From positions 134,860 to 198,859 of the forward strand of contig QANU01057563.1 in the NCBI GenBank assembly GCA_003254905.1: a DNA stretch of 64,000 nt, given 5' to 3'. The position numbers were made by a program, and so were the translations under genes. Positions 11,205 through 25,700 of this stretch are shown one piece after another; positions within the stretch are counted from its first letter, which is position 1; each line of letters begins with the position of its first letter. The notes beneath the pieces were generated by a model. The model was not told the origin of the DNA. It did not search any database and worked only from the letters and a program-made list of their open reading frames with translations. This DNA is from Nissolia schottii (Eukaryota > Streptophyta > Magnoliopsida > Fabales > Fabaceae).

Positions 11205-14200
11205 ATGGAGGATTCATGGGAAAATTGGCATTTTCATATGGTAATTTACACTCACATGCTCTCTCATTCATTTAATCACTTTTTTCAGAATAAACCTGCT
11301 TATTCCGAGTCCAATTCATAATTTTTGTTGAATTTCATTTTTAATTTGATTGTCGGCCTTTTGGCAAAGATCCAGTGTAGTGTAGCGTAGTGTAGTATGG
11401 TATCTGTTGTTATCGATTCGATTCTTTGGTAGGAAATGGATCATCATGGCAACAACGATTTCCTAGACAACAACTGTCACCACCTTGGTGATGTTGATGA
11501 TGAAGATGATTTCTTAAGAGACATCCTTCTCCAACAACCATCTTTCTCTTCAGAAAGTGAAACCGATCATCATCATCATGATGCTGCAGCTGCTGCTGCT
11601 AATTCCACCGTTGGATTGGAAATCGCAGCGCCAGATCAGATGGCTGGGAACTTGGTCAAAAGTCACAGCTCCAACTCCATAGAGTCTCAACAATATGGGG
11701 GTAATAAGAGGCCTCGTCGATCCTCTTCTCCAAGGAGATACATTTTGTCCTTTGACAACTCGACAATGACACCGGCTACCCCTGAACAAGAGCCATGCCA
11801 CCGGTTGTCAAAGGGCAACGAGGGAATTTCACTTTCCCCTGCTTCTCCCACTCCTCCTTTGCAGAGGTCCATGCCTGAACCGAGAGTGGCGAGGGATCAC
11901 CATAGTAACAGCGGAGCGGGGAAGAAGGCGAGAAACTCAAGTCAGACGATGGATCACATAATGGCGGAGAGGAAGAGGAGGCAGGAACTCACAGAGAGGT
12001 TCATTGCGCTTTCGGCAACCATCCCCGACTTAAGCAAGGTAATTATTATTATTTTTTTTTTTGAGTAATTAGAGATATGTCTTTTGTTTTTGTTGTTCTC
12101 CTCGTCAAACTTGTGCTGAGTTGTGTTATTTAATATGTATTTATTTCGTAGAGACCTTTGCACGTGACCCAAGCCATGAGAGACATGTAACGGGTATAAC
12201 TAGGTGGAAAATGGGATCTCAAAAATTAAAATTTTATAAACTCTCCCTTCTAAAGTAGTATTCTTAATTTGACAGTGTTTATATTTTAGGTAAAAAGGAA
12301 AATGAGTTGCAAGATAATTTTTGTTTTTTTTCTCTTTTTTTCCTTTTTATCTAATATCTTATTAACGTGAAATCCTTGATATTTTGTACGCAAATTTGCG
12401 GCATCAACCAATACACTAAATGATTATGTTAAGGTATCGTTAGTTTTAATTTATCTATTTATTCAATTTAATTTAATATTATCAAGGGGCATTATTAGTA
12501 CTATTTTATTTATTTATTTATTTATTTATATTAATCCCTAGTTCACTGCTACCCAACAACATTATCAGTTTTATAAGTTTTTAGTAAATGAACGAAAAAT
12601 ATATGTATTTTTCTTTTATAAGTTGTTATTCTTTATCAATAAAGTACATATATTTTTGACTTGATTCCCTAATCTCTTGGCATGTAGCTTCCACTTCCAC
12701 ATGTTACCTGGTTAAATATTGTTTGGTACATATTTTAATGGGTATGATTCTGACATGTTGATGGTGTTAAATTTTGCATCATTTATTTAATTATATATTA
12801 GTACACATTAATATCGAATGAGTCCAGTTACACATATACAAAAAAATATACATCATACATACATTATATGTTTATATACATAAAGTTTGTATTTTAATAT
12901 CTGTAATATTTGTGTACTTAATTAAGTATAATTGAGAATATCATCTATAAGTTTGTAATATTTGTTTATTCATAAGAATAAAATTTGTGTATTATTAATA
13001 ATATATGTGTGTATAAAATTAGGTGTACATGTAACATTTTTATATCTTTTATACTTTAATTTTGGCAATCATGAATGGCAGAGTTGCCTTGACAATTAAC
13101 TAGATCAATCACAGTCATTGGGCACACATTACTCATGCACCACATATGAATGTGTATATAAGTTGCCCCTATTTATTGATATATATATATATATAGTAGA
13201 TTATCTCCAAACTTAAAATATAATATCATTAAAGTACACATTAAATCCTTGGAATTAAATAGTATATAGGTGTAAACTGTGTCCTGTTAGCTATATGTCC
13301 CCATTATTATTATTATTATTATTATTAATGACTTTTCAAACACACCACTCACCCAAAAGAGACAGGGTACTTTATCCTGAAACACATTTAGGGGATAATC
13401 TAAAAATATTATTAACTATTTATTTTACGTTTTTTATATATTTTTTAAATAATAAAAGATTAAAATCAATGATAAAAATGTTTTTTGAACTATGCATTAA
13501 GACCCTAAAGAGAATGCCATGATTTGTAAGGGAATTCCAGTAACAATTATTAACATTAGAGTATCCAACAAATGCAATCATTTTTTTTATTTTATATCAA
13601 TTTATTAATATTGCATTATCTTATGCCTTTTACATTATACTTTTATTTCATCTATGTCCAATAATATTAAGAGTAAATATCTTCTCTAATTCAAACATTT
13701 TGAAGCCGATATCAATTGCCCATAAAAGGTGTTGACATTAATTAATTATGCCTAATATTTTAAAACTGGACATTTATTTAGTCTTACAATGATAATTTAA
13801 CAAAAGAATTGATTTCAAAATCACGATATTTAACTAAATTGATATCAAAATTGATTAAATTGACGTCTCAGTACTTGTGGTCAAATTCATGTTAAAATTT
13901 AAATTATTATGACTAAATTGATGTGAAACTCATGTCAAAACTCAAAATTACCATGATTAACAAGAAGAATTACTCTAACGTTTATATTTTTTTTGATGCA
14001 AAATTCTAATGTGTAGACGGACAAGGCATCAATACTAAGAGCAGCAATAGATTATGTGAAGCAACTTCAAGAACGTGTACAAGAACTAGAGACGCAAGAA
14101 AAGAAGAGAAGTGTTGAGTCAGTGATTTTGGTGAGAAAATCAGATACGTGTGCAAATAATAATGCTAACAATGAAGACACCACAACAACATCAAGTGAAA

Positions 14201-15240
14201 CAAGTTCCGAACATGATAATTGTGGCACCACTCTCCCTGAGATTGAGGCAAGGGTTATGGGGAAGGAGGTGCTAATTGAGATCCATTGTGAGAAAGAAAA
14301 TGGCATTGAGATCAAGATTTTGGACCAACTTGAAAATGTTAGTCTTTGTGTCACAGGGAGCAGTGTCCTGCCTTTTGGGAATTCTGCTCTTGGGATTACT
14401 ATTATTGCACAGGTATATCTATTATATTCATCAATAAATAATTTTATGTGTATCGTTTTTCGGGTGTTTATTTGATTTCTGTTTTCATTGTTTTGTTTTT
14501 TTCTTAATTTTTTTTAAAAAATATTTGTAGAAAAAATTGTGAAAACGTAAAAATATTTGGCATTTGTATCTATTTTTTCTTCTTGTTCTCTATTTTTGAG
14601 GATTATTAAAAAGGAAATAGCAAAAAAGAAGGAAAAAAATTGTTTTCTGTATTCACTTCTTGTGTTTGTTATATCCTTAATGAAATTTTGAAAAATATGA
14701 AACTGGTGGAAAACAAAAAATAAAAGCAAGAAATAGGAGCTAAAATCATACAAACCCTTCATTTACTATTGTTTTTATTATTTATTTTACAAAATATTAA
14801 AAAATATTGAATATAGAAAATGAAATCAAGAAATAAAAATATAAACTAAATATTCCCTAAAAGATTTTTGGTTCTTTGGTTGCATAATTGTGAATTAAAA
14901 AATAAAGTACTACATTAAGAAAATGGAATGAATGAGGACTCATAAATTTATTATTGTAAGGATTATAAGATCAAGATCCAAGTCACATCTATTAATGTAT
15001 TTTCTCATTTAATTTATTGTTGGTTATCTGTCACTCTTCATTTAGAAATTGCTTTATGGAGAAGGTTCTATCTGTTTGTGTCATCTTGAATTAAATACTC
15101 TTTAAGTTGACATGCAATTATTTTAAATGTTTTTATTTTTATTTTTTCAGATGGGTGAAGCCTACAAAATGACAGTGAATGACCTAGTGAAAAACCTTAG
15201 GCAAGTGCTCTTGAAATCACACATGGCTTTGGAACAGTGA
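11205..15240 (+). CDS. bHLH transcription factor, bHLH18/19/20/25-like (subgroup IVa)
   Basis: Exons 11205-11240, 11433-12038, 14017-14412 and 15151-15240 join in frame with GT-AG borders to give 375 residues. The first exon encodes only 12 residues; its ATG is the first after a plant-like leader. Residues about 20-60 are acidic and His-rich. The bHLH domain starts at about residue 186 (DHIMAERKRRQELTERF), with the His-Glu-Arg pattern expected for E-box binding; helix 2 (TDKASILRAAIDYVKQLQER) follows intron 2. The C-terminal part, about residues 275-350, has the EARV...VLIEIHCEKENG...VLPFGNSALGITIIAQ pattern of the ACT-like dimerisation domain typical of this subgroup. Relatives include Arabidopsis NAI1 and bHLH18/19/25 and legume TSAR saponin regulators; which role applies here is unknown. 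AATAAA at about 15393 could direct polyadenylation. It is a nuclear protein by family. Confidence 0.92.
12039..14016 (+). other. Intron 2 of the first bHLH gene
   Basis: This is a 1,978-bp intron splitting the loop of the HLH domain, a position shared with the paralog at 22713-26470. It contains an (ATT)n microsatellite at 13302-13327 and short TATTTA and TATATA runs. The open frame at 13295-13522 is an accident of the repeat. I see no mobile element in it. Confidence 0.7.
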
Positions 15241-17035
15241 TCCGTACTAGTGTATCAAAAAAAAAAAATCTCATGGTTTATCTTTTATGGACTTAGGAAC
15301 CTTTTGATTTCATTGCCCCTTTTTAGTTTTTAGTTCAGTTTGTGTGTCCTTGTTTGTTCATAACATCTATAAAAAAAAAAAGAAAAAGATTGGGAATAAA
15401 TTTTGAGTCATGCATTTTAACTCTTTATTTAATTTGAACAGTAAATTAAATTATTTTACTATATAGGATACTTTCTACTATATGCTATATGTTCCACGAA
15501 TTAATTATGGAACAGAAATTGGACAAGGTGTGTTATATCAATTGTGCCAATTATGAGCGACATTTAATTAATGGTCCCGGGCCCATCATAGATATATGTG
15601 ACAATTAATAGGTCAAGTCCACTTAGCTATTTTCATAAACGCCAAATGGTTATGTAAATTAAGGATAAATTAAAAAGCTTATTTATGATTAAAATTTAAC
15701 AATTACCCTTATAAAATAAAGCCACTTTTTGAAAAGTCCCATCCAAAAAAAAAATCCACTTGTTAAAAAGAGTGTCATTGTTTTAAAAGTCTTAAATGCT
15801 TTAAAAAAAATAAAAAAATTTCAAGTAAAACTTTTTTAATTAATTGCTTAACAAGTAAAAAAAAAGAGAGATCAATTACTATTGATTATATAATAAAATT
15901 TTGTATTATCATTTAATTATGTAGGGTAACGCATAAGAAAAAAATTATTGGATCTTATTACTCCAACAAAATCAAAAGTTTTTTATTTAACTACAATTTA
16001 ATGATAATTTAAAAGTTGTTTGCAATTAATCTGTTGAAAAGACCGTTGTGATGATTGATTATTGGGAGAAAATGATCAAATAGTGCAAGGTGCATGCATG
16101 TTTATTAATTATAAATCACGTGCGACGTACACCTTGGTCGAAGTTATGATGATTCTTAATTAATTTAGCAAAAGAATACTGACAGGGGGAGCTGGGCAGA
16201 GAAGATCCCAAACAAGTTCACACATAGTCCAAAACTCAAGTGGGCCAGTTAAAATTTGAAAATTGAGACTATGCTAGGTAGTTAAGACAAAATTAAAATA
16301 TTAAAATAGGATAACAAAGACATAAATATAGAATTAAAAGTTAATTTTATATTTTGTTTGGTGATGATATATAAGACACAATTTATTGTGTCTACATTAT
16401 GTTTAATTTTGTGATGTTAAGACTTAAAATACTCTTTGGATCTCTTTTATACTCATTCATAATTTCATAAAAATGGTCTCTATCCTTGTCTTAGTAAAAT
16501 AGAGGTACAAAAAATACATTAATTTTTTGTTATGACACATAAGTTTGTATACCTAATTTTATAACCAAATAATATTTGGTGTCTTTGTGTCCTTATATTT
16601 ATGTTTTGTATCAACAATTATAAAGTATCGTAAAATTGTATTTTAAGCCACTTTTTCACTTATCAATTATTTGTTAGATTTATATTTTTGTTTTGTATAT
16701 TTACTATTTTCTTCACAAAATCATGAAATTAATGAACGCTTAAAATGAAAACAAAAATCAAATGGGCCCTCAAGTTTCTAGGATTGAAATAGTGAATATA
16801 TACATAAAAGTAGGGAACATTATTTTATATCTTGTTTTCATTGTTTACATTGCAAATTGTTGAAAATAAAAATACAACATATCATTGAGGATTAGTCCCA
16901 ACAAAAAAAAGTGGATTGGAGTGCAATTTTGCACCTATTTTAGGGGCTGAAGTTTGATTTAAGCAAACTTTAAGGGTAATTTGTGCTAATTACCCAAAGA
17001 GTTATGTTAAGTATACTGTTTCTTTTTGTCACACC
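15241..17035. other. Gene-free stretch after the first bHLH gene
   Basis: AT-rich. About 16365-16620 resembles a diverged MITE of the type found at 23528-23686 (both carry GACACA/TGTCTT and [18 protein letters not shown] blocks). No gene is supported. Confidence 0.45.
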
Positions 17036-17136
17036 GTGTCAGTTCATGTCTCATCTACTATTAGATAGAATCTCATGAAATACATATTTTATCTAAATCT
17101 CATTCAATGATAAATGATATATAAATGAATTGACAC
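17036..17136. mobile_element. Small foldback MITE
   Basis: GTGTCAGTTCAT at 17036 pairs with ATGAATTGACAC ending at 17136. Inside are ATAGAATCTCATGAAAT and the complementary-looking ATTTTATCTAAATCTCAT, giving a 101-bp imperfect hairpin. A related, more decayed sequence follows at about 17890-18025. It is non-coding. Confidence 0.5.
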
Positions 17137-19040
17137 GATATTCATCCATTTTTCATTTTTCATTTTTCGCTTGATAACAATATTTTAGTTAAATAAAATA
17201 ACAATTTGCTACAATTTATTTTTAATTGATAAAAAGTGGAGAAACAAAATGTGAACACATCCCACAGAATCAACATGTTGATCTACCACACATGAGAACA
17301 ATAACCCAAATTAAATGAACCACGTTAAAATATATGCTTTTAAATTTTCACATGTTGGACGAGCAAGTGCTTAGATAATATATAGAAGATTTGATTTACT
17401 ATGATTAAAAATTTCAAATCATAATCTTGAAAAAGATTATAAATACTTTTTTTTTGTTGAAGTTATGATTTAAGGGTTTTCAAACAAAAAATCAAGAAAA
17501 TGAATGGTGGAACTGTACGAGCTCTTTGGCAATAATATTATCAACAACTTAATTAGTACTTCAATATCAGCATGAGCCAAAGAAAAGAAAGGATTAACAT
17601 AAATTTTATGCCACTCCAATATATAACACCATTGGATGTTCGAAGAAGAAATTACCTTCCCTTCAGGCCATAGTATTCAAAATATGAAGAATAAAGAGGG
17701 TAGAACTCTGTGTTTTAATAATATTCGGTTCACACAACAAAAATGTGTATTTTTTGTTAGTAATTTATTGTTATAATGAAAAATTGAGAGCCTTCAAATG
17801 TCCACATCTACTAGATGGCTTGTCAACTTTTTCAGAAACTGTTCACATATATGCAATGAAATACGGCATGCTTAGTCATTTTGTAAAAAAAGTAGTGCGT
17901 CGATTCACGTTCCATTTACTATTAAATGTGATATTGTTAAAGTGTGATGAATTTTATTGAGATCTTATTTATTAATAAATACAAAATAAATTGATATTAT
18001 ATCCTATATAAAATGAATTCACATAACACAAATTATATTATATAATTGATGGATGGTGGATGTCGTCACACTTTCTTCACAGTTTTGACATTGAAACTAA
18101 ATCACATTTATGTAGACATATTCTAAAAACATTATCAACCTTTAACTTTAATTTGTAAATCTAAGAAATTACTAACACATATAAAGTAGGGGTTGAGCTT
18201 TTATTTTGGCAGTTGTTCCCTGCTTTGAGTAAATTGAAAATTCGTATTCGATTTTCCCCTTTCCTACATTCCCAATTAATGTCTTAGTTATATATAAAAG
18301 GTAAAAAATCAATATAAGTTCATAATACAGTATTTCTGAACTATGTATTATAAATATGATCCAAGATTATGCAATAATTTATCCTTCGATAACGAATTCT
18401 TACTTGGGGATTTGTCAACTTTTTCTTGAAAGTGTTCCCATAATTGATGGATGTTGTCACACTTTCTTTACCACAATTGTCCCCACTAGTAACGAATCTC
18501 TACCTCATGGCTAGTTTAATAAAAGTAAATAAATTTACAGTAGTTGGTAAAGTAACAGTGGTACAATTGTTTGAGTACTTATCACAAAATAAATTTTTTT
18601 AAAAGTAACTTATGATTAAGTTATTTTATATTTAAAATATCATAAAAGAAATTTTTGTTTAAAGTATTTTAAAAAGTATTTTTTTAAAAATTAGATATTT
18701 TAACTTCTCAAAAAATATTAAAATTGTCTTTTTAAGAAATAATAAGTTGTATAGCTAAACATATAAAAAATTAAAAATATGATTCCTAACTTCTAAAAAG
18801 TTTTTTTTTAAAAAGTAAAAATTGTGTTATCCAAATGGTCCCATAGCATGATTATTGAGTTATGAGGCGTCTTTGTTGGCATCTCCTAGATAGCACAATG
18901 TGATTTTCAGCGAGTGATTTTTGAGTTAGACTTTAAATATGCTATACATTTTATTCATGATCCCATGGACCCGTGTCACCCTTGCTCCCTGCTAGTTAAT
19001 GTTATTATTGATATTATGGTATTCAATCAGACGATCAAGG
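17137..19040. other. Gene-free stretch
   Basis: AT-rich intergenic DNA between the convergent bHLH genes. A decayed relative of the 17036-17136 hairpin lies at about 17890-18025. The frame at 17745-17960 has no domain and is not called. Confidence 0.45.
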
Positions 19041-19375
19041 TGTTATAGACTGGCTCGTTAAGGCCCATCTTGGAACTTGAACCCAAAGGTTAGCAGATCA
19101 ACACGATCCGAATTATCACTCCACCAACGATCAAAGAGATTCTCGGCCCGTGATATCCTCCCTCCGGCGAGCAACGCTCCACAATCCTCGAAGACCAACT
19201 CAACAAAAAGATCCCCTAGATAGCGAAATTCATGTACGCCACTCAGGTATTTAAACCTAAGCAGCACAGCAGGTACACTTAGAACTCATTTTCCCCTTTG
19301 ATTCCTCTATTGCTTTGAACTTTCACTAACTTGAGCGTTAAAATCCTTGTAAGTACCCGTTCTGCCAACCCCAAA
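19041..19375 (+). repeat. Gypsy-type LTR relic
   Basis: A GC-richer block with a TATTTAAA motif at about 19249 followed about 100 bp later by TTGAGCGTTAAAATCC and GTAAGTACCC. That resembles the R-U5 end of plant gypsy LTRs (…TGAGCGTCGGAGTG…GCAGGTACCC). No partner LTR or interior is visible. The minus frame at 19058-19267 lies inside it and is not a gene. Confidence 0.35.
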
Positions 19376-19422
19376 CTCGTAGAGAAGCTCCATGATCCAA
19401 ATTGTGCCCTTCAGTACACAAC

Positions 19423-19534
19423 TGCTCTATGAGATTTCACTATTACAAGTCTGTTCTATGAATTCTTACGTTGATCTAAAGGCCAAACATAACCACAACT
19501 GCTCTATGAGATTTCACCATTACAAGTCTGTTCT
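19423..19534 (+). repeat. Direct repeat of about 40 bp
   Basis: ACAACTGCTCTATGAGATTT and the following CACTATTACAAGTCTGTTCT occur at about 19419 and again, nearly unchanged, at about 19496. This is a local duplication next to an LTR relic. Confidence 0.7.
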
Positions 19535-19639
19535 TAATGTTTTATCTTTATCTTTATTAGGGATAAGACTAGTATTTTGTTACCTCGAATTGTTGAGACG
19601 TAGTTTTTCTTGTTCTTTCAGCGTTTCTCCCTGCTGTCC

Positions 19640-19642
<3 letters not shown>

Positions 19643-19686
<44 letters not shown>
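19643..19686. repeat. (AT)n microsatellite
   Basis: Twenty-two consecutive AT dinucleotides. Likely length-polymorphic; no function is implied. Confidence 0.95.
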
Positions 19687-19688
<2 letters not shown>

Positions 19689-22600
19689 TGATTCACGTTG
19701 CCACCAAAATTATTTTTCCATGACTTTTATGGCATGACTTTTACTGTATCTTAAATCTGATCACTTTCATTCAACCAATTATATTCTGTTTAATTTTCTC
19801 ACAACTTTTCAAAATTCTCCAAACTCATTCAATAATGAAATGATATAAATCAACGTCACCATTAATGGCACGGGAATATGTTGACATGTGTGTGGATAGT
19901 GATTGACCCTGATCTCGTTAAGGGTATTTTTTTTTCCTCTTTAAATTAGTGGTTGAAACTAAATTAAAAAATTCACATGTTAAAGCGTAGAAAAAATGAT
20001 AAGACGAAGACAATTACTTTGCAACAGACACACTCAAATGAGTCTATTATGATGAAATTTACAATTAACTTACATCTTTGTAAATGTGCATTTTTTCTTT
20101 AACTTTTGACACAATATCAACAACCACTTGGTCACTTGAGTTACAACTCATTGACATACTAATTAAAAGCCCATTTAAATAGTACAACTTGTAATATTTT
20201 TAATTTGTTGACAGTCAAAAGTTATAAGTCATATTTTAATTTTTGTTATGTTTAATTATATAATTTATTATTTATTATTTATCCATAAAATTTTTTAGTA
20301 CTTTTTTAGAAGTTAAAATATTTATATTCTCAAAATAACTTTTGCTAAAACACTCAACAAAACAAAAATTTTATTTTGTATTCAAATACAAAACAACATA
20401 CTAATAAATTAAGTAGCACTGACACAGATACGATATAACACAGGACACAAGAACGTACCAATTTCAAAAATTTATAGAACACATACATGATATGTGTGTA
20501 TAAAATTTAAAATTTATAATAATATATGATATTTTTATTAGTGTTAAACTATTAATTTTCAATGCTTTCTAAATCCGTTTATTAATGTATGGAATATTCT
20601 AAATAGTTTCATGTGTAAATAAATATTTACTAATTTTTGCAGCGTTCATATTATTATAAATTATTTAGTATTTAAAATAATCTTTTGGTCAGATATAACC
20701 TAGACACAGGCCAAAAAATTTCCTCATATAGCCCGAACACACATGAAAATAGAAAATCATAAATTTTTTTCTTTAACATTTTTAAATACATAAGACACAT
20801 GTGTCAAATAAATGTCAGTGTTCCCGAGGTATAAAGCACGCAAATACAGACTGTCCGTGCTTGCTAACTCATAAATTATTTTTCAGAAATTTCTTTTACG
20901 TTCTAATTGACCATAAATAGACTTAGTTCCGCCAATTATTTCTAGTACAGTTTTTCTTTTCCCTGTTTTTTTTTGGGTCGGAAGTATTTCTTTTCTTCAT
21001 CAGAGCTAGTAAAGTGTTTTAGCTAAGCCCAACTTTTGTTTTAGGAGGCCATGAAAATGGCTGCAGCAGTGCCACAAATAGATTTTGGGCCGAGCAAGTG
21101 GATCGAATAATGTCAGCGTTGAATAAATAACTTTGACAAAATATAAATAAAGAGATCTATATGAAAATAGTTTTCACAACCAAAAATGAAGGTTTTTGAT
21201 AAAATGACTTATATAAAACATACCTTATGAATTTGACCCCCCAAAAAAAAATTGTAACTTATGAATAAATTATCTATATGTACGTGTAATAAAATGTAGT
21301 AATAACAATGGGACCAGATAATAGATAGTGGGAATAGATCCCTCATCCCCAATCCATGAATAAAAATTCTCCCCATCCAACAACTTCACAGGAATCTGTC
21401 TATAATTTCTCTTATGGATAATATCTCTTCCCAATTATAATTATATGTGATATTAAATTGAACTCCTTTCAAAATATATTTATTTTTTACAATTTTCGTT
21501 TTTAATGGACTCTTGTTTACAGTAATTGCTGTTTGAAATGTAGTCTTTGCAGTTGCAGATTGTGTTTGGATTTAGATTAGTAATAAGGTATTTTATTTGT
21601 CCTTTGTGGAATGAGAATTTTGGTTGCTGGGGTTGTACTTTCATTTGCACACATTTTTTATTTTCCCTTCTGAACTCTCTTTTATATCCAATTCAAATTC
21701 TATAAAAAAAATCGATTCAATTTTAAAAAAAATTAAAAAATAAAAATTGGGCATTTAATATTTTAATATTTTGATTTTATTTAAAAAAATTTAAATTAAA
21801 AATAAGTAAATTTTGTATTTAGTATTAATTAATATAAAATTAGAAGGTAATAGTGGCAATAGGCTAGACATTAAATTAATTTTTAGGTTAAATATGCTTT
21901 TAGTCTCTCATAAATTTTAAATTTTGTGTTTTACTTCTCATATATTTTTTTGCTAAAAATAGCCCCTCATAAAAAAAATTTGTAAGACAAAATGAAGTGA
22001 TAATAGCCCCTTGCCATATATATTGTGCCAATTTAATAATTACAGTAAATACCTAGACTTTTGGACTTGGGTCCAAATTTAGTATCTTTGTATTAATTGA
22101 TTCAGTTTTATAAATATCAGATCAACTCGCTGGTTACACACAGTGTGATTGGGAAGGATAAATTGGAAAGATTTTCTTTCCCAAAAAAAGAGAAAGTAAT
22201 TGGGGAGTGTGAATAGATAAAATGAATATAATAAATTAAATAAAATTTGGAGTGAGGGTAAGTTTAAAAATTAGAGTAAAATAATTAGAGTGGAGGCGGT
22301 GCCGATAAATATAGGGAAAGTGCCAATAACTCTACTTTTATTTATAATCCTTTTATGAAATTTTTTTTATTTATTTAAGATCTATGAATTTAAGAAATAA
22401 AAAAATAAAAAATACAGAAAGTAAATATATTAAAATTCTTAATCTATAAACTTTAGCCAAATACTGCTGAAATTCATTAAAATGCATTGCAAGGTTTAAT
22501 GAAAATAAATAAAAATGAGGGTTTTATGAGGTCAGCTATAGTAATATACGCGATTGTCATTAAAGAATACATTTGAAAGCACATAAATAGAAGGCTCAAT

Positions 22601-22712
22601 AAAACAATCATGTGCAAAATGTAGTGTAGATATGATAATGCCATAATTTTAACATTATCATGAAACCCTAACTCACTCCATTCATCAACTGTAGTAGATT
22701 CTCCTTCATGAA
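19687..22712. other. Gene-free stretch up to the second bHLH gene
   Basis: AT-rich intergenic DNA. A decayed end of the common 'TTTAGTCCCT'-type MITE is visible at about 21890-22015 (CTTTTAGTCTCTCATAAATTTT), related to the one at 63830-64000. The minus frame at 22477-22716 overlaps the 3' end of the neighbouring gene in another frame and is not called. Confidence 0.45.
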
Positions 22713-25700
22713 TCACTGTTGTACTTCAGGTGACTCCAAGCCCACTCTCAAGTTTTTCACTAGATCACTTATTGTTGTGTTGAATTTGTCTCCCATCTGC
22801 AGTAAAAAGGTTATATATAGCAGTTTACAAAATCATATTAATGTTCTTAATCAATTAATTTTATGTTAGGTTTATAGTTTGCAAATCATAGTTTGGTCTA
22901 TGAAATAAGTTTTTCACTTATGCTCAGATTATATATGATTGAGACTTAAAAATAATAAAATTAAAATGCGACTCAAAATAATTTATTCAAACATGATAAA
23001 ACGAATTACAACTTAATTTGAGTAAAACTATGTTTTAGATCTTATTACTAAAAGTATAGGCAGCCGTAACATATCCATCCCTTAATGAAAAATCACATGC
23101 ACATTAGCCCTTATAACAAACTTCGATATCTTTAACATATTGTAAAATCAAGACTAACATATACACGATTTTTTTTAGAAACCAATCTATTAAGACTAGA
23201 TTCTTTCTGGACTAAAATATAGTTTTATTTAACTCAAAATTACACCTTCAAATTAAAACCCAAACATGCTAGATGATGCAATCGAAGAATAAAAACACAA
23301 AAAAAAACCTAATAGCTAGGGTGATCATCAATTAATTGTACAAGATACATGAATTGGATCTTAATTAGCTATACATTAATTCCTAATTTACATTGATATA
23401 TACATATAATATGTATTTCATAAACATTACCGGCCATTGATTTGAATTTAGAGTATTTAAAAAATATTAAAAAAAACTAAAAATTAATGGTTGGTAATGT
23501 TCGTGGAGCACGTGTTAAGATTGTGTTTAGTACCAAAGACAGAACATAGGGCAGAGACAAAAAATTCATCTCTCTAGATATGAATTTTTATCTTTTCTAT
23601 CCCAATTTCAGTGAGGTACAAAAAATACAACAATTTTTTGCCTCTATATCTTTGTCTCTCTACCCTATTTTTGATACAAAAGGCAGCCTAGATATGCTGG
23701 ATGAGTATACAAGTATTTCACTATATGTACCTGAGCAATGATGGTTATGTCAATTGTGGAGTTCCCAAATGGCAAGACACTATTGCTGATTGTGGAGAGA
23801 TCTCCCAGACTCTTAAGATGTGCCAATATTTTGAGCACAATGCCACTTTGTTTCTTGCAATGTATTCGGATTAGTAAGTCCCCTTTTAACACTCTTGCTT
23901 CCACTATAGGGAATAATGCTTCTTCGTTATTATTAGCAGTGGTGAGGTCATGGGATTTGTGAATGAATAATGACACTGACTCTACCCTTGTGATCTTGTA
24001 GCTTTGTTCTTCTTCTTCTAGCTCTCTCACACGTTCTTTGAGTTGTTTCACATGATTGGTTGCTTCACTAAGTATAGTGGACTTGTCACTCTATACTTCA
24101 CATAAACCATGCATTTCATTAATTCTTGAGTGACAATTAATCAATATCGTTGTGGTGTAAGAATTTAGCATTAATTAATCAATAATATGTTTTTGTCTAT
24201 TTAACTTTTTTTTTCCTAAAAATGTATATGGGATTTTATTTCCTTCTAATGAAGTTGGTGTCCATGATATTCTGATCTTGGTCATCAATAAAAATTTCCA
24301 ACATTTAAGTAGGAAGAGTTTAAATGTTATATGCTGACAGTGTAAATTTTTTTTTACAATATCATCCAACTGAATCTTAACACATAAGCAAAAATAATTG
24401 ACTTTTTCACTCACTATTTATAAAGTTGTGCATATGAATTTGATTGGATGATAAAATAAAATTTTTTACATTGTTAATATATAACAACTAAACTCTTATA
24501 TATATATATTCTTATGTGTTCATAGAACGACGTGTTAAATATATGTATAAAACTACACATAATGACATCTCAATTTTAAATAATAGGTTTTTTCAAAATA
24601 AAAATTGAAACAATACTATGTGCGTAATAAGGAATNTCTCCATGAACACAGTTCCTTTTTATAGCCATCTGAAATCAAACAATTTGGCATTCCAGCTGGC
24701 ATATTATACTAAAGAAATAATTAAAAGAAGTAATTAGTGCATGAGTCTTAATTTTATTGGTGGAGTTTAAATGTATGTATAATTTCACCATCAATTAGTA
24801 AGTAAATTACCTTCTTCAAGCCAGGAATGGTGGCTGAAAGTTCTATGAATCTCTCACTCAGTTCCCTTCTCCTCTTTCTCTCAGCGAATATGTGGTCCAA
24901 TGGCTCCCTTGATCCTTTCTCTTTATTTGCTTGATTGGCCTTTGGTAATTCAAACTCATGCTTCTCTATAATAACCCCTTTTGAAGAAGGTATAATTACT
25001 TGCTTATTATTAACATTATTATTATCATGATGGTAGGGTTGGTTTCCAATGCGTAGTGTTTCTTCACGTGCAGTTGCCACAACGGTTGAGTCATTGAAAG
25101 ATAGAATGCATGAAGTGGAAGGTTTCAATGGTAGGTGTAATTGGGAGAAGATGGAGATGTTGTTGTTGAGCACAAGCTTGTTGTTGGTGATGGTGATAGT
25201 TGTGCTGCCACTGCCACCTTCAGCTACTTAAAGAGAGTCGAGTAGTTACAACATATTCCTTCTTCAATAAACAATATATATAGTTATCTCAAGTTTTTTA
25301 TTTTTTAAGGTTTCATAATAACGGTAAACTTTGATTATCAATATAATGATGATTTTTTATTTATTTATTTAATATTACCCTTGATTTGATCGTCTTTATG
25401 AAAGACCTTTATGAAAGACTAACTTCAACAGGAAGAAAATGGTATTGTTTATATTAGAGAAATTGACGAGGATAATCTCGTATTTTTAATGTATTTTTGT
25501 ATCATGATAAATAAATTATTTTTTTATAATTTGTGTGTTAACCCTAATTTACCATTATTCTTAAAGGAAAAAATATTTTATAAACATTTAAAGAGTTGGG
25601 CTTATTATATCCACTACTCTTTTTTTTTTTTCTGACACCCATCATCTTTGAGTTTTTTTTTCATTTTGTTATAGTTTATTCAACTGAGTTTAAAACTCAC

